Shown here in pieces: positions 1 to 5,916 of a stretch of 17,208 bases of DNA. The notes below the pieces were generated by a model, which had not been told where the DNA came from, did no database searches, and saw only the letters and a program-made list of their open reading frames with translations. Numbering within the stretch: position 1 is the first letter of the stretch; the number at the start of each line of letters is the position of its first letter. The translations under genes were made by a program, and so were the position numbers. Origin of the DNA: an uncultured Clostridia bacterium (GTDB lineage: Bacteria > Bacillota > Clostridia > Oscillospirales > CAG-272); contig CAJGCM010000031.1 in the NCBI GenBank assembly GCA_904501765.1, positions 1 to 17,208 of the forward strand. Direction: 5' to 3'.

Positions 1-299
1 TAACTAACGCTTTTGCTAAATTTACTCAAGATGGAACGTTTGCGAACTTCTATCTTAAGTTTGATAAAAAGTATACCTATACTTACGACGCTATTATGGA
101 GCGTGAAGCAACTTGGTTTTTCTATCAAACTGGCGAAAATGATGGGTTTATTTCGTATGACGGTATGTTAGATGCAAATAATGGCAACCCAGCCCCTGTA
201 GTATTCCCTGATATTTCTTACAAAGAAGATACAGACTCTATGTATATAACTATTAATGATTACAGCGCGTTTATGATAACGCTTGAGTTAACGAGATAA
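1..299 (+). CDS. Hypothetical protein, 5'-truncated by the window edge
   Basis: The frame is open from position 3 to the TAA at 297-299, so only the last 98 residues are visible and the real start lies left of the window. An internal ATG at 96 has no good ribosome binding site and is unlikely to be the start. The fragment is rich in aromatic and acidic residues (for example WFFYQTGENDG, then FPDISYKEDTDSMYITIND) and alternates in a beta-strand-like pattern. No membrane segment or catalytic motif is visible. It could be the C-terminal part of a beta-rich surface or secreted protein, but I do not recognise the family. Its neighbours downstream are a deoD relic and an exported phosphatase. Confidence 0.5.
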   Translation, partial: TNAFAKFTQDGTFANFYLKFDKKYTYTYDAIMEREATWFFYQTGENDGFISYDGMLDANNGNPAPVVFPDISYKEDTDSMYITINDYSAFMITLELTR

Positions 300-410
300 T
301 GCCAAGCCGACATCGTGATAAAACAATAAATTTGTATTTAGGAAGCTAAAAAAGATTATTGTGATTAAGGACGAGAAGGATGCCTGATTTTAAAAAACTC
401 AAGACTCAAG

Positions 411-542
411 AAGAATGCCCTTGTTATCTGCACAATCTCTAACCATATTATAACAGGCGAGGAAACCACCGCAGAGGAAAGACAGAACTCTTTCGGTGAA
501 ATGATCACTCTTGCGCTTGAAACTGCGTTAAAGTTAGATTGA
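411..542 (+). pseudogene. deoD: Relic of the 3' end of deoD (purine-nucleoside phosphorylase)
   Basis: One frame from 411 to the TGA at 540-542 reads KNALVICTISNHIITGEETT followed by AEERQNSFGEMITLALETAL. This is the characteristic C-terminal end of DeoD-type purine-nucleoside phosphorylases (SD/NHxxTGEETxAEERQxxF). About 44 residues remain of a family that is usually about 235 residues long. Reading left in the same frame meets a stop at 384-386, and no other DeoD sequence is recognisable upstream, so the gene is a fragment left by deletion. DeoD splits purine nucleosides with phosphate. The nearby 5'-nucleotidase gene would supply such nucleosides, which suggests the two once belonged to a nucleotide scavenging set. 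The match is from memory of the family, not a search. Confidence 0.75.
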
Positions 543-587
543 GAACTATATAAGGAGTTGCCTTCTCAAAAAGGTGAAGTACGTTAA

Positions 588-1712
588 ATGATAAAAAAAA
601 TACTGTTAATTCTTATTGTCGGCGTAATGGGTCTGCAGTTAAGTTCATGTAATCCTATAGAGCAAGATCCGGATCAGTCAATGCTCGTCCAAGCGACCGT
701 TATTGAAATAGAGAAATACGGGCATGCGGTGTTGAATGTGACTACCGCTGATTTTATGGCAGTCGGGTACGAGCTTGGTGACATTGTTTGCGTGCGCTTC
801 GGAACTCGCGAATATACTATGCCGCTTTTTGACGGATACTATTCCAACCCGGGAGGTCTTTTGCTACGCGCTTCTGATGCGGAGGAGTGTATTGCGGTAT
901 GCATAAACTATGGAGATTTTTCCGATGTAAATGGCATAAGCGTTGGTGATACGGTCGAAATCACAATGTCTGAAAAGGCGGGTATGCTTGCCATCCAAGA
1001 GCTTTATGCTTTGCAATACAGTAACAAGCGAGAGGATTATTCAGATGATGCTTCTTTTGCAAACTTCCGTGCTGTTACTGCGGGGCGCATCGGATATGGA
1101 AAGCTATATCGAACCGCTTCGCCCATAAATAACGAAAAAGGTCGCGCTGTCTATGCGGATAACCTCATTGAAAACGCTGGGGTGGCAACGATCTTGAATC
1201 TTGCGGATTCCGATGAGGATATTGAAGAATATTTGTCGGATGCTGACTTTTGTTCCGAGTATTACCGTGCTCTTTATGAAGGCGGGAAAGTTGTTGCGAT
1301 TGATCTAACGGGTAATTTTTATTCGGATGATTTTGCCGCCTCCGTTGCGGAAGGACTTACTTTTCTCGCACGGAATAATCCACCATACTGTATCCATTGT
1401 ACTGAAGGAAAGGATAGAGCAGGGTTTACGGCTATGCTTTTGGAGGCGTTGATGGGCGCAACGCTTGACGAGATCGTTTGCGATTATATGCTCAGCTTTT
1501 ACAATTATTATGGTATAGAAAAAGACAATGACCCGAAACGCTATCAAGCGGTTCTCGATACGAATCTGTTAGCGATGCTATTCCATGTGACAGGAGCGGA
1601 ATCGATTGAAATATTGGGGCAGATGAATTTAGAAGCTGCCGTGACGGAGTATTTGCTCGATGCGGGTATGTTACAAGATGATATTTTGTTGTTGAAAGAA
1701 AAACTCGGCTGA
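588..1712 (+). CDS. Exported lipoprotein, tyrosine-protein phosphatase family, with an N-terminal SAM-HAT-C-like domain
   Basis: The 374-residue protein starts with a lipoprotein signal (MIKKILLILIVGVMGL, lipobox LSSC with the lipidated Cys at residue 21), so it should be anchored on the outer face of the membrane. Residues about 155-374 form a tyrosine phosphatase domain. Its phosphate loop is HCTEGKDRAG, with nucleophile Cys271 and Arg277 (CX5R), like the Y_phosphatase3 type that acts on phosphotyrosine or phosphoinositide-like substrates. Residues about 32-135 have the pattern ELGDxVxVRFG, then MPLFDGYY, then a closing VGDTVEITM. This resembles the C-terminal beta domain of SAM hydroxide adenosyltransferases, without the catalytic half. 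A Shine-Dalgarno AAGGTGA at 571-577 fixes the ATG start. The gap to the next gene is about 20 bp, so the two are probably co-transcribed. The substrate is unknown. Confidence 0.85.
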   Translation: MIKKILLILIVGVMGLQLSSCNPIEQDPDQSMLVQATVIEIEKYGHAVLNVTTADFMAVGYELGDIVCVRFGTREYTMPLFDGYYSNPGGLLLRASDAEECIAVCINYGDFSDVNGISVGDTVEITMSEKAGMLAIQELYALQYSNKREDYSDDASFANFRAVTAGRIGYGKLYRTASPINNEKGRAVYADNLIENAGVATILNLADSDEDIEEYLSDADFCSEYYRALYEGGKVVAIDLTGNFYSDDFAASVAEGLTFLARNNPPYCIHCTEGKDRAGFTAMLLEALMGATLDEIVCDYMLSFYNYYGIEKDNDPKRYQAVLDTNLLAMLFHVTGAESIEILGQMNLEAAVTEYLLDAGMLQDDILLLKEKLG

Positions 1713-1733
1713 TTATATGATAGGAGAATGGAA

Positions 1734-3455
1734 ATGAAGAAAATAATTCTGGTTGTATTGAGTTTGATTTTGATTCTTGGGACGTTTCCGACTGTAACGT
1801 TTGCGGAAGCAACTTCGGATGACATTATTATTCTTTATGAAAATGACGTGCATTGCGCAGTAGAGGGATACTCCAAGCTTTCTGCGATGAAAAAAGAATT
1901 GCAACAGACATATGCTTATGTTGGAGTAGTCTCTTGCGGTGACTACATTCAAGGAAGCAGCCTGGGTGCTATTTCCCGTGGCGAATACATAATAGAGCTT
2001 ATGAACCTCGTTGGGTACGATGCCGTGACTTTGGGAAATCACGAGTTTGATTTTCACTTGGATAGACTCGAAGAGCTGATCGGTATGATGAATACAAAAC
2101 CGGTTTGCTGTAATTTTCAGAAAATTGGCGAGGATGCTTCGTATTTCAATCCGTATAAAATCGTATCCTATGGAGACGTAGATATCGCATATATTGGTAT
2201 CACAACACCGTCTACTATCGCATCGTCTTCTCCCGCTCAATTTAAGGACGAAAACGGTAATTATCAATATTCGTTCAATCCTTCAACCTTATATGAAGTT
2301 GTCCAGAAAAATATTGATGCGGCAGAGGCCGAAGGAGCAGACTACATTATTGCAATTTCTCATATCGGATATGCGGAGGACGAAACATACGGAGATTTGG
2401 AAGATGTTGAAGATCTGATCAAGAATACTGACGGACTTGACGTTGTTCTCGACGCACATTCTCATAGCGTAATAGAGAAAATGGAGATAATCGATAGGGA
2501 AGGAAATGAAGTCCTTTTGAGTTCCACAGGTACAAAGTTTGAGAATATCGGCAAGCTGACGATTTCGGATGGTGAGATCACAACCGAGCTCATCAAAACT
2601 GAGGATTATCAGGGAACCGATCCTATCGTTGATGCCAAACTTAATGAAATAAATGGGGAATATGCAACGCTTGGAGAACGTCAGGTTGCCTTTAGTCAGG
2701 TCGATCTGGTCACCCACGATGCAGAGGGTAACCGTTTGGTGCGCACTTCCGAAACTAACCTTGGCGATTTGTGTGCCGATGCGGTACGTTATGTAATGAA
2801 TGCTGATATCGGATATATGAATGGCGGAGGACTTCGTGCGGCTATTCCGAATGGAAACATAACCTTTAACGATCTGTTGAGCATATTACCCTTTAACAAT
2901 ACCGTTGTTTTGGCGGAAGTCAGCGGTCAGATACTTAAAGATATGATGGAAATGGCGGTGATGTCTTGGCCTGCTGAGGACGGAAGCTTCCCGCACCTTT
3001 CGGGAATTACATTTTCTGTGAACACAGTGATACCGTCATCCGTTGTGGTTAATGAACTTGAAGAATTTGTCGAGGTTTCGGGAGAATACCGAGTGTATGA
3101 TATAGAAATTTTCGATAAAGAGACCGAAAAATATGAGCCGCTTAGCTTGAGCAAAACGTATACATTGGCTGCTTCAAACTACTTTCTTCTCGAATACGGA
3201 AGCGGTATGACGATGCTGAAGGATGCAAAAATCATTCAAAATGAAGGTGTGCTCGATGTCGAGGCACTTGAACGATATATTGTTGAAGCACTTGACGGGA
3301 CAATCGGCGAAGAATATGCCGAGGTGAAAGCAAATATAACCTTTACGGAAGGCGTAATTGAGGATACACCTCATATTGTTGTATGGATTATATTGGCAGC
3401 GGTTATTCTTTCAAGCTTGATTGTGCTGATAATCGTGATCAAAAAGAGACGATAA
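1734..3455 (+). CDS. Membrane-anchored bifunctional 5'-nucleotidase / UDP-sugar hydrolase family protein
   Basis: A 573-residue exported metallophosphatase that releases phosphate from nucleotides (and perhaps UDP-sugars) outside the cell. A signal peptide covers about residues 1-25. The calcineurin-type metal motifs follow: NDVH at 37-40, GDYIQG at 69-74, GNHEFDF at 101-107 and DAHSH at 240-244. The last is usually GHTH or GHSH, so the first position differs. A 5'-nucleotidase C-terminal domain follows, with NGGGLRA near 363 and LLSILPFNN for substrate binding. The C-terminus has one membrane helix (about 549-569) and a KKRR tail, a membrane anchor in place of the LPxTG seen in other Gram-positive homologues. 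I chose ATG 1734 over ATG 1728 because AGGAG at 1722-1726 then sits 7 bp upstream instead of 1 bp. It probably forms an operon with the phosphatase lipoprotein. Confidence 0.9.
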   Translation: MKKIILVVLSLILILGTFPTVTFAEATSDDIIILYENDVHCAVEGYSKLSAMKKELQQTYAYVGVVSCGDYIQGSSLGAISRGEYIIELMNLVGYDAVTLGNHEFDFHLDRLEELIGMMNTKPVCCNFQKIGEDASYFNPYKIVSYGDVDIAYIGITTPSTIASSSPAQFKDENGNYQYSFNPSTLYEVVQKNIDAAEAEGADYIIAISHIGYAEDETYGDLEDVEDLIKNTDGLDVVLDAHSHSVIEKMEIIDREGNEVLLSSTGTKFENIGKLTISDGEITTELIKTEDYQGTDPIVDAKLNEINGEYATLGERQVAFSQVDLVTHDAEGNRLVRTSETNLGDLCADAVRYVMNADIGYMNGGGLRAAIPNGNITFNDLLSILPFNNTVVLAEVSGQILKDMMEMAVMSWPAEDGSFPHLSGITFSVNTVIPSSVVVNELEEFVEVSGEYRVYDIEIFDKETEKYEPLSLSKTYTLAASNYFLLEYGSGMTMLKDAKIIQNEGVLDVEALERYIVEALDGTIGEEYAEVKANITFTEGVIEDTPHIVVWIILAAVILSSLIVLIIVIKKRR

Positions 3456-3552
3456 GTACTTTTTCGATATAAATGCTTTTATGTATTAAAGATATGGAAT
3501 AGCATATTCTCTGCGCATTATAAATCAGAACAGTATAAAAAGAAGAAACGCA

Positions 3553-3862
3553 ATGAAAGTCAAAATTATCGGTATACTGACAGTGCTTGCAATGCTTTTG
3601 AATATACAGAAATGAACGACGAGGTATACAGCATTGTTGAAGAATATAATTTTGGTGCTGTTATCGTATTTTCGAATAACGTAAAAGAAACAGAGCAGAC
3701 CTTTAGATTGACACAAGTTCTACAAGATGCTGCAACAAAAAATAACGGCATACCGCTTATCATTACGTCGGATCAATAGGGCGGTAACGTTGTTAGACTC
3801 GGTTCGGGAACAGCCTTGTCCGGCAATATGGCGTTTGGCGCGACCTACGCAGAACGGCACAC
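3553..3862 (+). pseudogene. Broken family 3 glycoside hydrolase (NagZ-like beta-N-acetylhexosaminidase)
   Basis: A start at 3553 gives a signal-peptide-like sequence (MKVKIIGILTVLAMLLN) that soon ends at a stop. Another frame, from about 3612, then reads VYSIVEEYNFGAVIVFSNNV, then GIPLIITSDQ, a TAG at 3777-3779, GGNVVRLGSGTALSGNMAFG and ATYAE. Intact NagZ-type proteins read DQEGGRVxRL...PGNMAxGAT here, so the amber codon sits at the conserved Glu and could come from a single GAG to TAG change. The match ends near 3850, far short of the roughly 340 or more residues of the family, and the catalytic His/Asp loop is missing. So it carries a frameshift or deletion, a nonsense mutation and a 3' truncation. 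The intact enzyme would trim N-acetylglucosamine from muropeptides or glycans. It follows two exported hydrolases. Confidence 0.8.
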
Positions 3863-3923
3863 AAACCGAAAATTAAATAAACAAGAGCCTGCGACGCACA
3901 ATGTATGCACGGACTCAAAACCA

Positions 3924-3953
3924 GAAGCGGTGAGCAGAAATGCCCACCGCTTC
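3924..3953 (+). repeat. Strong hairpin with a GNRA-type loop, possible terminator
   Basis: GAAGCGGTG (3924-3932) pairs with CACCGCTTC (3945-3953). The inner GCA and TGC can also pair, closing a GAAA tetraloop with one A/C mismatch between the two helices. The T-rich stretch after it is interrupted (TTAAATTCTGATTTTT), so terminator activity is possible but not clear. It lies just past the broken glycoside hydrolase and before mobile-element-type debris. Confidence 0.55.
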
Positions 3954-4031
3954 TTAAATTCTGATTTTTATTATATGCGGTAGAATTCGCAACAAAAAAG
4001 TGGTATATCTTTGTAGAAAAACATCTGTCTT

Positions 4032-4259
4032 GTTCTTCTCGGCGCTCCGTGGTACGAGGAGATTGCGAATGCAATCGTACTGCAAGCGTGTCACGATTAT
4101 CAAAACGCTTACTGACGCCATTTTCGCAGAAGCGGAGTTGTTGACAGCCTGGATTATGAGCTTCGTGCTCTTGAAAACTTTTTTAGATCCGATTGGTACA
4201 AAGTACTAACTTCTGTTGATGGAGAATGTAAATTCTCTATATTCAAAGGAAAAGAATAA
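4032..4259 (+). pseudogene. Broken small gene of a conjugative-element-associated hypothetical family
   Basis: One frame reads APWYEEIANAIVLQACHDYQ NAY, an in-frame TGA at 4113-4115, then RHFRRSGVVDSLDYELRALE and NFFRSDWYKVLTSVDGEC up to the TAA at 4257-4259. I recall small Firmicutes proteins found in conjugative transposons and plasmids with the same layout: PWYExxANAIVxQAxxDY, a linker, ExFFxSxWYxxLTxxDG, and a short tail. No start codon or ribosome binding site is evident in front of the conserved part. The stop interrupts the linker where the frame is otherwise kept, so this looks like a fairly recent decay. The function of the family is unknown. The next gene is of a similar mobile-element type, which supports the view that this region came from an integrated element. 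Confidence 0.55.
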
Positions 4260-4298
4260 TATTTAATTCATCTGTCTGCATATAGTTGACTGTATATT

Positions 4299-4517
4299 AT
4301 GAAAGGGGTGATCGGCTTAAAAATAATTGTACATTATCCGGAAACACCGGAAAAACAAGCAGAGTTTGATTCTCGAGTGGTAAAATTTCACGCTGAATAC
4401 GTTGCGCAATATATTGAAAAGCTGAACTGTCCCGTAAATCAAAAGCTTAAATTGCTCGATGATGTTGCGCAAGTAATACTCGATGTTGCGGAAGAAAAAA
4501 GATTACATACAATGTGA
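4299..4517 (+). CDS. Small hypothetical protein of mobile-element type
   Basis: A 72-residue protein. From residue 7 it reads LKIIVHYPETPEKQAEFDSR, then a helical region ending KLKLLDDVAQVILDVAEEKR. I associate small proteins beginning MKIIVHYP with Firmicutes conjugative elements, but their role is not known. The start is odd. The sequence in front of KIIVHYP is an excellent Shine-Dalgarno (AAAGGGG at 4301-4307) followed by ATCGGC and TTA, where relatives would have ATG. Translation from ATG 4299 would read through that binding site, giving an unlikely MKGVIGL leader. GTG at 4308 is too close to the site. So the natural start may have been lost by mutation and the gene may be silent or weakly expressed. 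A hairpin follows the stop directly. Confidence 0.55.
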   Translation: MKGVIGLKIIVHYPETPEKQAEFDSRVVKFHAEYVAQYIEKLNCPVNQKLKLLDDVAQVILDVAEEKRLHTM

Positions 4518-4519
4518 AA

Positions 4520-4567
4520 GCGAGGCACCTCGGAATTAGCCTCGCCTCGTTTATTGTTTAGTTTTTT
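4520..4567 (+). terminator. Rho-independent terminator after the small mobile-type gene
   Basis: GCGAGGC (4520-4526) pairs with GCCTCGC (4539-4545) across a 12-base loop, and T-rich sequence follows, ending in a T7 run at 4562-4568. It begins only 3 bases after the stop codon at 4515-4517. It would isolate this gene from the minus-strand sigK end at 4696. Confidence 0.65.
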
Positions 4568-4695
4568 TCATGGACAACTGAATTTTGTTATACTGACCGC
4601 TATTTTTAAAATATAAAACGGGCGGAGAATTTTAAATTAGCTCGGCAATTTCAACGAATTGTACGTGATTCACATCGTATGCTCAAAAAAGTCCG

Positions 4696-5034
4696 TTATG
4701 ATAGGATAGCATTTTGTACGCATTTTGCTCCGTAGGTGGCAAACCTGACCCCCGCCTCCGGTCGATAGCTGTCAACAGCCTTGATAAGACCGAGGCTGCC
4801 TATGGACAAAAGCTCGTCAGGAGAAGGGTGTGAGGAATAATACTTCCTTATGATATGCGATACCAGCCTCAGATTGTGTTCTATAAGCCGTCCTCTTGCC
4901 GATTTGTCGCCCCCCTTCATTTTTGAGAATAGCTCCTGCTCCTCCTTGGCAGAAAGCGGCGGAGGAAAGCTTTGCATATCCGAAATCCCCAAAATCAGCG
5001 AAATAAACTTTAAAAGAAGTGAAAAAATGTTCAA
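4696..5034 (-). CDS. sigK: Sporulation sigma factor SigK, N-terminal half only (gene split at the skin-insertion position)
   Basis: The 112-residue product matches the N-terminal half of the late mother-cell sigma factor. It has a hydrophobic pro-sequence-like leader (residues 1-21), FPPPLSAKEEQEL, the region 1.2/2.1 block RGRLIEHNLRLVSHIIRKYY, region 2.2 (DELLSIGSLGLIKAV) and ATYGAKCVQNAIL, then Ser and a stop. An intact SigK would continue through the rest of region 2.4, region 3 and the region 4 DNA-binding domain (about 230-240 residues in all). None of that is found in any minus-strand frame just beyond the stop. The break falls at the NEIL block near codon 111, where the skin element interrupts sigK in Bacillus subtilis. 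The start is TTG with CCTCCC on the plus strand (GGGAGG on the coding strand, 5044-5049) 9 bases upstream. The visible half shows no decay. It is either one end of a developmentally rearranged gene or a truncated gene. Confidence 0.85.
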   Translation of the reverse strand: MNIFSLLLKFISLILGISDMQSFPPPLSAKEEQELFSKMKGGDKSARGRLIEHNLRLVSHIIRKYYSSHPSPDELLSIGSLGLIKAVDSYRPEAGVRFATYGAKCVQNAILS

Positions 5035-5043
5035 AAGAAAAAA

Positions 5044-5049
5044 CCTCCC
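5044..5049 (-). promoter_or_regulatory. Ribosome binding site that decides the TTG start of sigK
   Basis: GGGAGG on the minus strand lies 9 bases before the TTG at 5032-5034. The only in-frame ATG is codon 20, beyond the hydrophobic leader and with no such site, so TTG is the start and the pro-sequence is translated. Confidence 0.7.
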
Positions 5050-5050
5050 T

Positions 5051-5071
5051 ATATTGATACTGAATCAATAT
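5051..5071. repeat. Perfect 8-bp inverted repeat in front of sigK
   Basis: ATATTGAT and ATCAATAT are separated by 5 bases. The palindrome lies between the putative -10 box and the ribosome binding site of sigK, so it would cover the transcription start. It could be an operator or an RNA hairpin. It is A/T-rich, so chance is possible. Confidence 0.45.
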
Positions 5072-5096
5072 ATGAAGGTTAGCTTATCCCATATCA
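5067..5096 (-). promoter_or_regulatory. Possible SigE-type promoter for sigK
   Basis: On the minus strand, CATATATT (5067-5074) resembles the SigE -10 consensus CATACANT with one mismatch. TGATATG (5090-5096) is a partial match to the -35 element KMATATT, with a 15-base spacer. In Bacillus subtilis sigK is first transcribed by SigE in the mother cell, so such a site is expected. The -35 element overlaps the stop codon of the upstream regulator gene. Confidence 0.35.
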
Positions 5097-5792
5097 TACG
5101 GTAAGGAGCTTTTTTTCATTCATTTGCTCGGGAGTGGCAAGAACATATCCGAGTCTGTCGTCGGACAGAGAAATAAGATTCCTTCCAACGGAGCCCTTGA
5201 ATTTTTTGTTAATAATAGACACGTGGGTTCTAACGTTTGACAAAAGTGGAAGCTTGTCAGGCTTGAATGCGCCTTTAAGAATATCCTTCGCCTGTAATGG
5301 ATTGGGGTAGGATTTTATCAGAAGCCTCGTAATCATAAGCTCTGTTTTGGTAAGAGCTATCGGTGTGTCGAAATATAAAAGGCTTTTATTGCTGACGGAT
5401 GCATCGAGCCCCATAAGCTTGTACTCTCCTAAGGGCGGTTTTTCGTAATTCTTGCGTAGCTCTGCAATTTTTGCATACAGCTCGCTTGAAGAAATTTCGC
5501 CACGAATTAAAAGGTCAAAGGAGGGGGAGGGGATTGTAAAGATTCCTTCGTTATGATTTACGTCTGACACGGCAATTATCACCGCTCCTAAGGACAGCCG
5601 CTTCAAATTGCTTATAAACTCGTCTGCCGCCGTAATATCCTCCGGAGAGAAAATGACAATTGTATTGTATCTGTTGCTGATCTCACTTTGAGCCGCAGAG
5701 GGCGTTGCTCCTGTGGCGAGTATTCCCATAAAATTGAAAATCTGCGCTGCGGTTTTTGCGCGCCTACCTGTTTTGTCTACAAATAAAATCAA
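5094..5792 (-). CDS. Transcriptional regulator: degenerate receiver plus OmpR-type winged helix
   Basis: The 232-residue protein starts like a response regulator (MILFVDKTGRRAKTAAQIFN) but lacks the acidic pair and a clear phospho-acceptor Asp. Where a receiver would read DLxxxD, this one has NTIVIFSPEDI. Residues about 150-218 (LTKTELMITRLLI, then NVRTHVSIINKKF, then LISLSDDRLGYVL) form an OmpR/PhoB-type winged-helix DNA-binding domain with the usual RTHVSxLRxK-like recognition helix. It is therefore probably a phosphorylation-independent DNA-binding protein. The start is TTG at 5792, with GAGGA (5800-5804, minus) 7 bases upstream. Its own SigA-type promoter lies at 5836-5864. Only 59 bases separate its stop from the sigK start on the same strand, so it could share a transcript with sigK. 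Its target genes are unknown. Confidence 0.75.
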   Translation of the reverse strand: MILFVDKTGRRAKTAAQIFNFMGILATGATPSAAQSEISNRYNTIVIFSPEDITAADEFISNLKRLSLGAVIIAVSDVNHNEGIFTIPSPSFDLLIRGEISSSELYAKIAELRKNYEKPPLGEYKLMGLDASVSNKSLLYFDTPIALTKTELMITRLLIKSYPNPLQAKDILKGAFKPDKLPLLSNVRTHVSIINKKFKGSVGRNLISLSDDRLGYVLATPEQMNEKKLLTV

Positions 5793-5835
5793 ATTGTTGT
5801 CCTCGTTTCCTGGTTATCTTCGCTTAATGTTTAAA

Positions 5836-5864
5836 ATTATAACTGCAAATAAAAATAAATTCAA
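5836..5864 (-). promoter_or_regulatory. SigA-type promoter for the winged-helix regulator
   Basis: On the minus strand, TTGAAT (plus 5859-5864) and TATAAT (plus 5836-5841) are separated by exactly 17 bases. The predicted start of transcription is about 35 bases before the TTG start codon. Confidence 0.7.
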
Positions 5865-5881
5865 GCTTTTTCGGTAATTTA

Positions 5882-5910
5882 TTGACATAAGTGTGAAAAA
5901 ATGTTACAAT
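5882..5910 (+). promoter_or_regulatory. SigA-type promoter for the SDR reductase gene
   Basis: TTGACA (5882-5887, perfect) and TACAAT (5905-5910, one mismatch) with a 17-base spacer. It is back-to-back with the regulator promoter on the other strand, 17 bases away. Transcription would start near 5917, giving a leader of about 118 bases. Confidence 0.8.
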
Positions 5911-5916
5911 ACGCAG

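Noticed and set aside
3777..4115. Possible stop-codon recoding, because TAG and TGA interrupt otherwise conserved frames
   Set aside because: Intact genes in the window end normally at TGA (the lipoprotein phosphatase, recR) or TAA, and both interrupted genes carry other lesions such as truncation or a missing start. They are pseudogenes.
4000..4209. Open frame of 69 codons on the plus strand
   Set aside because: It runs in a different frame through the recognisable mobile-element gene relic and has no family resemblance or ribosome binding site.
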